Assembly (NCBI GenBank): GCA_014379345.1
Contig: JACMLY010000111.1
Coordinates: 1-64,000, forward strand
Source of the DNA: Chitinophagaceae bacterium
Lineage (GTDB): Bacteria > Bacteroidota > Bacteroidia > Chitinophagales > Chitinophagaceae
Reading direction: 5' to 3'
DNA length: 64,000 nt
This document shows, piece after piece, positions 1-7,398 of this stretch. Both the position numbers and the translations under genes were made by a program. The notes under the pieces are model-generated. The model was not told the DNA's origin, searched no databases, and saw only the letters and a list, made by a program, of their open reading frames with translations. Each line of letters starts with the position of its first letter. The stretch's first letter is position 1.

Positions 1-96
1 GTGTTCGTTGTTTATACTCGTCGTGCCTTTGGTCACCCCTTCACTCCCCACACATAATGCTAACCCAGTCACACGACGAGAAGACACAACGAACAC
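1..96. repeat. Intergenic inverted repeat at window edge
   Basis: Two nested arms are visible: gtgttcgttg (1-10) pairs with caacgaacac (87-96), and ctcgtcgtg (17-25) pairs with cacgacgag (72-80). Together they form a long imperfect hairpin that may continue left of the window. The flank at 115-129 (caaccggacaacaat) recurs at 19104-19118 beside a similar element. It lies downstream of the minus-strand glycosyltransferase and could help end that transcript. I see no gene in 1-253. Confidence 0.6.
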
Positions 97-253
97 AAAG
101 ATTAGAATAGCTATCAACCGGACAACAATAAATCGAAATATTTGACTCCCGGTTTCAAGTATAAGAAATTCCAATTATTTATTATTTGGGCATTAAAAAT
201 TGAATATTTAAACACACTTGACTATCGTTATTGTATTGATTATATCAACGCAC

Positions 254-1309
254 TCATTTGAACAGATCCATCATCTTTCTAACGGTATCTTCCATTTTAA
301 ACACAACCTGCCGTTCATAAACGGTATCGTTATTCTGCAAAATCTCTGCCGCCTTGCTGCTCATCTCGTCTTTCGATGCAGTAATATTCCATTGCTTAAT
401 ACTTTCATGCATTGGTTTTGTGAAGCTGATCACATGGCAACCCATGCTTAAAGCTTCAAGGCAAACGCCGGACAATCCTTCATACGATGAAGGGTGCAAA
501 AATATCTTTGTTCTTTGCATTAGTTGCAAAACGGCGTCATGCGGTAGTTCGCCGGTAAGGGTGATCATATCCCTGAGCCCGGCATTTTCAATGAGTTGCT
601 GCAATTTCTCCTTTTCAGGGCCATCGCCGACCAGCAGGCATCTTACCAGCGGCAATGACCTCTTTATCTCTGCAACCACTTCAATAAAAATATCATATTG
701 CTTCAACGGAATCAGCGATCCTGCTGCCAGAATATCAATGTCTTTTTCTGCTTGCAGAACAAAAGCCTGCATCATATTGTTGCCGTGCGGAATCACAAAG
801 CCAGGCCTGGTACCGTGGTTACGTTCAAACTCGTCCTGTAAAAAATCTGATAATGCCACCAGTTCATTCTCTTTCAGCGATGTCCTGGCTGGATATTTAT
901 TTGCTTTTTTTGCATCCTGGCCGAGTAGCCAGCAGCAATGCGCGATTTTATTCCTGCGTCCGAATTTTTTGCCAACAAGGGCACACTCGCCATACCAGAA
1001 ACTGAGCAACCCTGTGATTGCACTCTCATTCATGATCTTTTTTAATGCAGCATACACTTTTTTTCTAATTAATAATTTTGCAATTCCTCCTTTATTTTGC
1101 CCGTTAAAGCCGATCACTGTTGTGTCGAACCATTTATAGTTTCCGGTACGGTAGGGGTATTGAAAACTCAATACAATTACATTCAGTTCCGGATACAAGC
1201 TTTTCAAACATCTTATAAAATGCTGATGCATGGGTAAACAGGTACTATCGGCTTCTGAAGAAGGAAAGCCTGGCGTAAGAATAACAAAGGAGTTTTCCTT
1301 ATTGTTCAT
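254..1309 (-). CDS. Glycosyltransferase family 4 protein
   Basis: This is a 351-residue GT-B type glycosyltransferase, probably transferring a sugar from a nucleotide donor to a surface polysaccharide or glycolipid. The C-terminal half has the donor-binding pattern of GT4 enzymes: ILAAGSLIPLKQYDIFIE, then LLVGDGPEKEKLQQLI, then SSYEGLSGVCLEALSMG with the conserved E of the EX7E-type motif. There is no signal peptide, consistent with a cytoplasmic or membrane-associated enzyme. Its start overlaps the end of the upstream ABC transporter gene by 11 nt, so the two are co-transcribed and probably co-translated. The acceptor and donor cannot be told from sequence. Confidence 0.88.
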   Translation of the reverse strand: MNNKENSFVILTPGFPSSEADSTCLPMHQHFIRCLKSLYPELNVIVLSFQYPYRTGNYKWFDTTVIGFNGQNKGGIAKLLIRKKVYAALKKIMNESAITGLLSFWYGECALVGKKFGRRNKIAHCCWLLGQDAKKANKYPARTSLKENELVALSDFLQDEFERNHGTRPGFVIPHGNNMMQAFVLQAEKDIDILAAGSLIPLKQYDIFIEVVAEIKRSLPLVRCLLVGDGPEKEKLQQLIENAGLRDMITLTGELPHDAVLQLMQRTKIFLHPSSYEGLSGVCLEALSMGCHVISFTKPMHESIKQWNITASKDEMSSKAAEILQNNDTVYERQVVFKMEDTVRKMMDLFK

Positions 1310-2969
1310 TCAGCGAAATGATTTTATGACAATATGAAAGACTTCTGGTGTCGTGCGTGATCATGATCACCAACCTCCCGGTTTCAGCCAGTTTTCTGAA
1401 ATGTTCCAGCAGGATAATTTCTGATGCTTCATCCAATTCGTTAAAAGGCTCATCAAGCAAAATAACTACCGCATCTTTGTACAATGCTCTTGCCAATGCA
1501 ATACGTTGCTGCTGCCCTCCACTGATATTCTTTCCATTCTCTGTTATTACTTTTTCGAGTTTTTCAGGGAGGCTTGAAATAAAATCATCCAATCCTGATA
1601 TTTTCAATGCAAATTCCAGTTTATCCATGTCGTATCCTGTCTCATCAAGGGTTATATTCTTTAAAATGGTATCGTGAATAAGAAAGGGTTGTTGTCGCAC
1701 GTAGGAAATAAGTGGCCAATACTTTTTTAAACTTTCATTCTCCATTACAATCCCGTTCACCAGTATCTGACCTTTTTGTGGAGCAAGAAAACCCAACAGC
1801 AGATTCAAAATAGTTGTTTTTCCCCTGCCTGACCTGCCGCTGATGCCAACCAGTTCACCCTTGCTTATGGAAAGATCAAAATTATTGAGCACAGGCAATT
1901 CCGCATGATAGAAACTTATATCCCGGAATATTATCGAATCAATAGCATCAGCTCTTGACTTTTCGTTAATTGTCTTTCTTTCGTGGCCTACCCAGCTAAG
2001 GTCCTCTACCGAAATTTCATACGCTTTGATCTGCCCGGTTAAATTGATCACTTTTACAATACCAGGTATGATCTTATAGGCAGCCGCCATGAACGCCCCG
2101 ATGATTATAAATGCGGAACTATTATTGTTACCCGACCATTTTGCAATAACAATCAGCATAAATAATCCCGTCACCGCAAATATCTCAATAACCCGGGAAG
2201 GCATGTTCTGCATACTGAGTGAATCAAATAAGTACTTACTGAACCTGCGTCTGTGGGTGATAAAGCGCTGCAGAAAAAAATCGGTCCTATTATAGATATT
2301 CCCCTCAACATATCCTTTGAGCGCATCCAGAACATATTGGAACGATCTTTCGTTACTCGATTGCATCTGAAGTTTAGTAGCAGTGAGTCTTTTTTTAATA
2401 AAGTAAAATACAATAACAACAGGCGGTAATAAGATACAAATCAATAACAGAAACAGTTTTGCATTGAACAAAAGAATGGCAATGATTGTTAGCGTTATCA
2501 GAAATAATTGAGTAAAAATTTGCAAGATGCCCGAAAGAATATATTGACAGAATTCAAATGGCTGAAAGCATATTCTACGTATATGAACGGAAGAATCGGT
2601 ATTTACATAGTCCTCAAATTTCCCATCGAGGTATTGCAGCAATTTAGCTTGTGAAAGCCGGGTGGCAACATGGCCGATAAATTTACATTCTGCGCGGTAA
2701 ATTAAAAAGCCCGCCAGATTTTTTATACTAAAAAGAATGACCAATGAGCTGACAAGGAACAGGGAATCATTATCGTGCAGCCAGGAAGGCAAAAAATTAT
2801 ACCTGGTTGTTCCTTCCGGTTGTATGTAAAAGTGAACTACAAAAAGCAAAAAGGCAAGAAAAGCAGTGTCAGCAATACTAATAATTATATCAAGAAAAAT
2901 ATAAAGGCCTAACTTTTTCCTTTCAGTCTGACTAAGGATAGAGATGATATTTTTTATATAGGATCTCAC
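1299..2969 (-). CDS. ABC transporter, fused membrane and ATPase domains
   Basis: This 556-residue half-transporter has an N-terminal membrane domain (about six hydrophobic segments within residues 15-300) and a C-terminal nucleotide-binding domain. Walker A is GISGRSGRGKTTILN, the signature is ISGGQQQRIALARAL, Walker B is VVILLDEPFNELD and the switch histidine is in ITHDTRS. The layout is that of MsbA/HlyB/PglK-like exporters of lipids, lipid-linked sugars or peptides. Overlap with the glycosyltransferase gene suggests export of a glycolipid or glycan intermediate; this is inference. As a half-transporter it should work as a homodimer. Confidence 0.9.
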   Translation of the reverse strand: MRSYIKNIISILSQTERKKLGLYIFLDIIISIADTAFLAFLLFVVHFYIQPEGTTRYNFLPSWLHDNDSLFLVSSLVILFSIKNLAGFLIYRAECKFIGHVATRLSQAKLLQYLDGKFEDYVNTDSSVHIRRICFQPFEFCQYILSGILQIFTQLFLITLTIIAILLFNAKLFLLLICILLPPVVIVFYFIKKRLTATKLQMQSSNERSFQYVLDALKGYVEGNIYNRTDFFLQRFITHRRRFSKYLFDSLSMQNMPSRVIEIFAVTGLFMLIVIAKWSGNNNSSAFIIIGAFMAAAYKIIPGIVKVINLTGQIKAYEISVEDLSWVGHERKTINEKSRADAIDSIIFRDISFYHAELPVLNNFDLSISKGELVGISGRSGRGKTTILNLLLGFLAPQKGQILVNGIVMENESLKKYWPLISYVRQQPFLIHDTILKNITLDETGYDMDKLEFALKISGLDDFISSLPEKLEKVITENGKNISGGQQQRIALARALYKDAVVILLDEPFNELDEASEIILLEHFRKLAETGRLVIMITHDTRSLSYCHKIISLNEQ

Positions 2970-3143
2970 CGGAGTCTAATACACATAAAGTAACAGAATA
3001 CAGAGGAACCTTATCATAATGAGGAATTTCTTCAACATAGAATTAAAATATTAACCGGATGCAACTAAAACATAATTCAGATTGCCTTTAAGATGTTATC
3101 TTCCGCCTTTGGCGGGATATTAGCAATAATAACGTAGAAAAAT

Positions 3144-3383
3144 GTGATTATGAAAAGTTCAATTAATCTGCACCCTGAATATGATCAATTAAATTCGTTG
3201 TATAAACTTGAGGAGCGGGGCAACAAATTCTATCTGCCCTCCAAAAGTTTGCAATCGCTCGAAAAATATTACGACAGCTTTGTGCCTACCAGTAAGCAGC
3301 AGGCTCCGTCGATCATTTCGTGGTATAATAGCCTGTCCAGGTCTGAACAGGCGGATATTTTGGTGGTTACAAAACCTCAATAA
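3144..3383 (+). CDS. Small hypothetical protein
   Basis: This 79-residue soluble protein has no recognised domain. It is charged and aromatic-rich (HPEYDQLNSLYKLEERG near the start, ISWYNSLSRSEQAD near the end) and reads like a real folded protein rather than a shadow frame. The start could also be the ATG at 3150. It heads a run of three small plus-strand ORFs with 153 and 9 nt gaps, pointing away from the ABC operon. Function unknown. Confidence 0.5.
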   Translation: MIMKSSINLHPEYDQLNSLYKLEERGNKFYLPSKSLQSLEKYYDSFVPTSKQQAPSIISWYNSLSRSEQADILVVTKPQ

Positions 3384-3536
3384 AAAGTCCGGACCTAATA
3401 TTTCTGTAGAATCCCATCCTCAGTATTTCCTGGTTTTTCGGTTTTTCCACAATAATTTGGTAATAAAACCTGTTAACCTCATGGGTATTAGATTTTACAA
3501 ATATTTCTTATTACTTTATGTAAAACATTTTGAAGT

Positions 3537-3725
3537 ATGCAGGAGAAATCAAACCGTAGAAACCTGAAACGCAAATTGTCTCAGGAAAATTCATCAAAGC
3601 CCGAAGTACAATTGACGGCCAGCAATCAACAGGCAAATGGAGCTTCAGATCAGATAACGAATCCACAGGCACAGGCAACGGATGAAGCGATCGATGTATT
3701 AAGCTATATGGGTTTTAAACTTTAA
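3537..3725 (+). CDS. Small hydrophilic hypothetical protein
   Basis: The 62-residue product is rich in N, Q, S and K, with a basic N-terminus (QEKSNRRNLKRKLSQ) and a short hydrophobic C-terminal end (AIDVLSYMGFKL). It looks intrinsically disordered apart from that tail. It ends 9 nt before the next small ORF, suggesting a two-gene unit. No family recognised. It could be a false ORF, but composition and spacing favour a gene. Confidence 0.5.
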   Translation: MQEKSNRRNLKRKLSQENSSKPEVQLTASNQQANGASDQITNPQAQATDEAIDVLSYMGFKL

Positions 3726-3734
3726 TCTTTCTGT

Positions 3735-3923
3735 ATGGACAAAGATCAAAAAAAAGATTCCGGGGCAAGAAATACCGATTCAAATCAGGAACGAAATGCT
3801 CCCGAACAACCTGATCAAAAAAAAGTAAATCAGCATCAGCAATTAACCAAAGAAGATTTGCCCGAAAGTACCAACGAGTCAAAAGGAACTATGGGAAGCG
3901 GTCAACGTCAGGATTCTAATTGA
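3735..3923 (+). CDS. Small, highly charged hypothetical protein
   Basis: The 62-residue product is almost entirely polar (D, K, Q, N, E, S) with no hydrophobic core, for example MDKDQKKDSGARNTDSNQER. It resembles small disordered stress- or desiccation-type proteins, but no family assignment is possible. It follows the previous ORF after 9 nt, so the two are probably co-transcribed. Confidence 0.5.
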   Translation: MDKDQKKDSGARNTDSNQERNAPEQPDQKKVNQHQQLTKEDLPESTNESKGTMGSGQRQDSN

Positions 3924-4077
3924 CTCTAATCCTCCTAAAAAACGCATTGCCTGGGAAATTGATTTTGCCCGGGACTTATAGTGATTTAACTTCTTAAAAC
4001 CCATTCACTGGTTTTCTTGGGTTCATCAGCTTCCCAGTTATTGGTCTTCTGTCTAAGTATTTCAGATTAAATAAATA

Positions 4078-5337
4078 TTAATTTTTCATCAACCTGGAAC
4101 TGTACACTTTTTGTCCCTTGTTGTTTTTCATTACAAAGAAATAAAAGCCCGGTGACATTTCCGATCCTATTTGAACGTTTGCATAGTTAATGCCCGGATG
4201 GATCTGAAATTTGTCCTGCTTTATCTTTGAACCCGCAGTGGTGTAATACTCCACACTGTATTCATCACTGGTGGTTCCGTATATCTGAAAATTGATGGTA
4301 TTTTTTACAAGTGTGTTATGCGTAATGCTTTTTTGAGCGGAATTCGGACTGTTGAGCCGGATAATTTTCGAGTACCTGACCAATCCTCTTGTGTTCGTTT
4401 GCTTGAGGCGGTAATAGCTGTTCCCGCTGTTTTGTTCAACGTCGGTAATGGTGTAGTTATTGATTGTCGTTGAACTTCCAGGATGCAGGGTTTGTAAATC
4501 TTTCCAGGTTCTCCCGTCTAAACTTTTCTCTACAGTATAATTTCGGATATCATCTTCATTACTTGCCGACCATTCAATCCTGGTAAATTCACCGGCAGGT
4601 TTAGCGGTAAATGATAAGATCTTTACGGGCAACAACGTGTATGTTTGAAAAAATGGTTTAAAATAGATACAGGTTTGCCTGATCTCCTCGGCGCCATAAG
4701 TTGAAATGGCACCATTACGGTAAAGCAAAGTTGAAATATTCATGAAGTTCATTTGGAACATCGCTTCCAGATGGTTCGTATCGATCAAAGGAATATTAGA
4801 GATTGTTGAAACCGCTTTACTTCTTACTCCGTCAAAACTTACATGCAAAATAGTGAATGGATCTACCGCAATACTGCCGGGAGTGGCTGCTTCAATAAAT
4901 TCCTGCAGATAAGCGCCGTCCCCGTCTACGTCTACTCCTGTTACTGCGAGGCAGGCCAGCATTGTATCATTTTCGGTGCCTGAAACCTTAAAGGAAATTT
5001 TCCAATCGATATACGAAGTATCATTGGCTGCTGCACCCACATAGGGTTGAAAAGCGTCATAATAGCCGATGCCTGTACTGTCATCAATATTATATAAAGT
5101 TGCTCCGCCATATAATCCCATTATCTCTATATGCGCATCAACACCTGGGATCACGTTTTGAAAAAGGTAAACTGCTCCCTGTTGGCCATCAGTTCCGGTT
5201 AAAAGAACTGGGCTATGAAACTTCAGGGTCGGGGCATCACATTGTGCGCGGCTTTCAATAGTGAAAAGAATTGCAATCAGTAAGGCAATCCCCGCTAGGA
5301 GAAATCTTCTGTTTGGTATTGGAAATGAATTGTTCAT
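4078..5337 (-). CDS. Secreted protein with T9SS-type C-terminal sorting domain
   Basis: The product is a 419-residue exported protein. I chose the ATG at 5337 because MNNSFPIPNRRFLLAGIALL... then forms a normal signal peptide ending near SRAQ; the longer reading adds 12 unconvincing residues. The central part is beta-rich without a recognised catalytic motif. From about residue 250 (LPVKILSFTAKPAGEFTRIE) there is the fibronectin-like segment common before type IX sorting domains, with WSASNEDDIRNYTVEKSLDG. The last ~75 residues (EYYTTAGSKIKQ..., GINYANVQI, PGFYFFVMKNNKGQ) match the T9SS type A sorting domain. It is probably attached to, or released from, the cell surface. Function unknown. 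Confidence 0.8.
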   Translation of the reverse strand: MNNSFPIPNRRFLLAGIALLIAILFTIESRAQCDAPTLKFHSPVLLTGTDGQQGAVYLFQNVIPGVDAHIEIMGLYGGATLYNIDDSTGIGYYDAFQPYVGAAANDTSYIDWKISFKVSGTENDTMLACLAVTGVDVDGDGAYLQEFIEAATPGSIAVDPFTILHVSFDGVRSKAVSTISNIPLIDTNHLEAMFQMNFMNISTLLYRNGAISTYGAEEIRQTCIYFKPFFQTYTLLPVKILSFTAKPAGEFTRIEWSASNEDDIRNYTVEKSLDGRTWKDLQTLHPGSSTTINNYTITDVEQNSGNSYYRLKQTNTRGLVRYSKIIRLNSPNSAQKSITHNTLVKNTINFQIYGTTSDEYSVEYYTTAGSKIKQDKFQIHPGINYANVQIGSEMSPGFYFFVMKNNKGQKVYSSRLMKN

Positions 5338-5818
5338 AGTATACAAGTATTTAGGGTACTCTATACAACCCAAGTTTCGGACCGCTTGCTAAAAATGTGA
5401 TAAGCAACCATTTGGCTAAATTTTAAAAGCCGGGGATTTCCCAAAATGAGAGTCAAAATCCGGTCTTGGGTAAAGTCCAACGATCTAAAATTTTTTGAAA
5501 ACTCTAAAATATCATTGCGCTTCAAATTGAAGGTTTTTTTGCCACGAATTACACGAATTATCACGGATAGCATTTGCGCAGGAGAATGTACAAAAATACA
5601 CGAAGGAAGGGCATACGGTCAGGCACATTGAATTAACTGGCAAGGGTCATGAGTGGGGTACAAGCTTTCATGTAAATGATTCCATCTGGTCTTTTTTCGC
5701 TAAGTATAAATTACCGTGATACATTTTACTTTATGCTTATTTATAGCCTGCGTTAGCCAGTTTGATAGGCGGCAAAAACTTGAATTTCGGTATGCTGTAT
5801 CTTTGCCCGCCGTAAAAG
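5338..5818. other. Intergenic region with repeat-like text
   Basis: This 481-base gap separates the divergent T9SS protein and sigma-factor genes. At about 5529-5570 it holds ttgccacgaattacacgaa and a related inverted tail, similar to the element at the right end of the window (63944-64000). Short ORFs here have no protein-like character. A -7-like box, tatctttg, lies at 5798-5805, 13 nt before the sigma-factor start. Confidence 0.5.
5798..5805 (+). promoter_or_regulatory. Candidate -7 box of the ECF sigma gene
   Basis: tatctttg fits the Bacteroidota -7 consensus TAnnTTTG. No clear -33 TTTG lies at the usual distance (a ttg at 5780-5782 is too close), so only half of the promoter is supported. 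It would give a very short leader before the ATG at 5819. Confidence 0.4.
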
Positions 5819-6376
5819 ATGCCAGATTACAATATACTTCCTGAAGATGAGTTGGTGAAGTGCCTTCGATCTGGTGATGAATTTGCCTTCACTGAAATCT
5901 ATAATCGGTTCTGGGAAAAACTTCTTGCAATCGGGTATTATCACACCCGTGATAAACAGATGGCAGAAGATATTGTTCACGAAGTGATGCTAAGCCTGTG
6001 GACAAGAAAGGCTGCCCTTGAAATTCATTCGCTGTCTGCATACTTAGCCACTGCAGTCAAATTCGCTGTGTTTAAAACAATTGCCCGTGATAAAAAGCGC
6101 AGGGAATTGTTAGCAGGAAAAGGAACGGATGAATACCTCTCCGGAATAGAAGACAGACTTGATGCCCGCTTGCTACAAGAATACCTTCATGGCGTAGTTG
6201 AAGAATTACCTGAAAAAACACGTCTGGTTTTTACTTACAGCCGTGTGGCAGAACTATCGGTAGCTGAAATAGGAACGAAAATGGGTCTCTCCCCAAAAGC
6301 TGTTGAATACCATATGACTAAGGCCATCCGCGCTCTTCGAAATACTCTTGGAAAAATAAAATCTTTTTTTATTTAG
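5819..6376 (+). CDS. ECF-type RNA polymerase sigma factor (FecI-like)
   Basis: This 185-residue sigma-70 family protein contains only regions 2 and 4. Region 2 spans about residues 20-90 (FAFTEIYNRFWEKLLAIGYY, DKQMAEDIVHEVMLSLW). Region 4, with its helix-turn-helix, spans about 120-180 (LPEKTRLVFTYSRVAELSVA, EIGTKMGLSPKAVEYHMTKA). It is followed after 30 nt by a FecR-type anti-sigma gene and then a TonB receptor: the cell-surface-signalling arrangement in which substrate binding outside frees the sigma factor to transcribe the uptake operon. Confidence 0.93.
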   Translation: MPDYNILPEDELVKCLRSGDEFAFTEIYNRFWEKLLAIGYYHTRDKQMAEDIVHEVMLSLWTRKAALEIHSLSAYLATAVKFAVFKTIARDKKRRELLAGKGTDEYLSGIEDRLDARLLQEYLHGVVEELPEKTRLVFTYSRVAELSVAEIGTKMGLSPKAVEYHMTKAIRALRNTLGKIKSFFI

Positions 6377-6406
6377 GGTATTGGTCGTTCAATGGTACTT
6401 AGTTGT

Positions 6407-7366
6407 ATGACCGAGCAATATGTAGAAGAGCTGATCCGGAAATATGCGGATGCAACCGCCACCGACAAGGAAGTTCAGCAATTAATGGAATGGTACCGGC
6501 TTTCTCACATTGATCAAGTGTCATGGCCATCTGGAGATCCTGGCGTAAAAGCAAAATTGCATCACCGAATGCTTGAGCGTTTGCAAAACGAAATCATTCC
6601 GAAACGCGGCAGAATAATTCGTTTTTCATGGCTGAGAGCCGCTGCTGTTGTACTTGTATTTCTCGGGGCCGCTTTTATCATACGCTATTATTTTCAGCCC
6701 ATTCCAAACAGTTATACCACTGTAATAAACCCTTCTGGAAAAGTACAATTGGTCAGGTTGCCAGACAGTAGTAAAGTCTGGTTAAACGCATCAACCACTT
6801 TGCGGTACCTTACCCGGTTTAAAGCCGATCGTGAAGTGATCCTGGATGGCGAGGCGTACTTCGAAGTGACACATGATGCGAACCATCCATTTAAGGTTGA
6901 TGCAGGTGGCATCAAGACAACCGTTCTCGGTACCTCGTTCGATATCAAAGCATATAAATCAGGAACTCAAACCAGTGTTTCTGTCATCAGTGGAAAAGTA
7001 AGAGTGGAGAATAATTCGAAACAACTCGCCGTATTATTGCCTTCAGATCAATTGCAGTTCCACCGAAAAAACCAAATAGCCAAAACAGCTCCCATAGATA
7101 TAAACGTTGTTCTTGCCTGGAAAAATGGAATGTTACAATTCCAGGGAGAAACTTTTGCCGAAATAGCGGCTGTACTCGAAGGCTGGTACGGTATAAAAGT
7201 GGTGTTTGAAAATGCCGCAATATCTGACTGCCGGTATTATATGTCGGTCGGAAATACCACTACAATAGAAAACCTTTTGTCGATGCTGGCTAATATAACC
7301 AACATAGAATATGTCTTCAATAGAGACCGAAGTATCGTTACGATCACAGGCAATGGTTGTCACTAA
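6407..7366 (+). CDS. FecR-family anti-sigma factor
   Basis: The product is a ~319-residue inner-membrane protein. I prefer the ATG at 6407 (MTEQYVEELIRKYADATATD), the usual beginning of Bacteroidota FecR proteins, over the ATG at 6392. The cytoplasmic N-terminal part should hold the ECF sigma factor. A single membrane segment (RAAAVVLVFLGAAFIIRYYF) lies at about residues 77-96. The periplasmic FecR domain follows (LPDSSKVWLNASTTLRY, DGEAYFEVTHDANHPFKVDA, TTVLGTSFDIKAY), then a DUF4974-type C-terminal domain. The TonB receptor starts 32 nt downstream and should signal through its N-terminal STN domain. Confidence 0.93.
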   Translation: MTEQYVEELIRKYADATATDKEVQQLMEWYRLSHIDQVSWPSGDPGVKAKLHHRMLERLQNEIIPKRGRIIRFSWLRAAAVVLVFLGAAFIIRYYFQPIPNSYTTVINPSGKVQLVRLPDSSKVWLNASTTLRYLTRFKADREVILDGEAYFEVTHDANHPFKVDAGGIKTTVLGTSFDIKAYKSGTQTSVSVISGKVRVENNSKQLAVLLPSDQLQFHRKNQIAKTAPIDINVVLAWKNGMLQFQGETFAEIAAVLEGWYGIKVVFENAAISDCRYYMSVGNTTTIENLLSMLANITNIEYVFNRDRSIVTITGNGCH

Positions 7367-7398
7367 TCTGCTATCTATTTAACCCGTTTAACAAATCA

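Noticed and set aside
3208-3567. 119-codon plus ORF overlapping two small genes
   Set aside because: It overlaps the more convincing 79- and 62-residue ORFs in other frames, and its Cys/Arg/Phe-rich text looks like a shadow.
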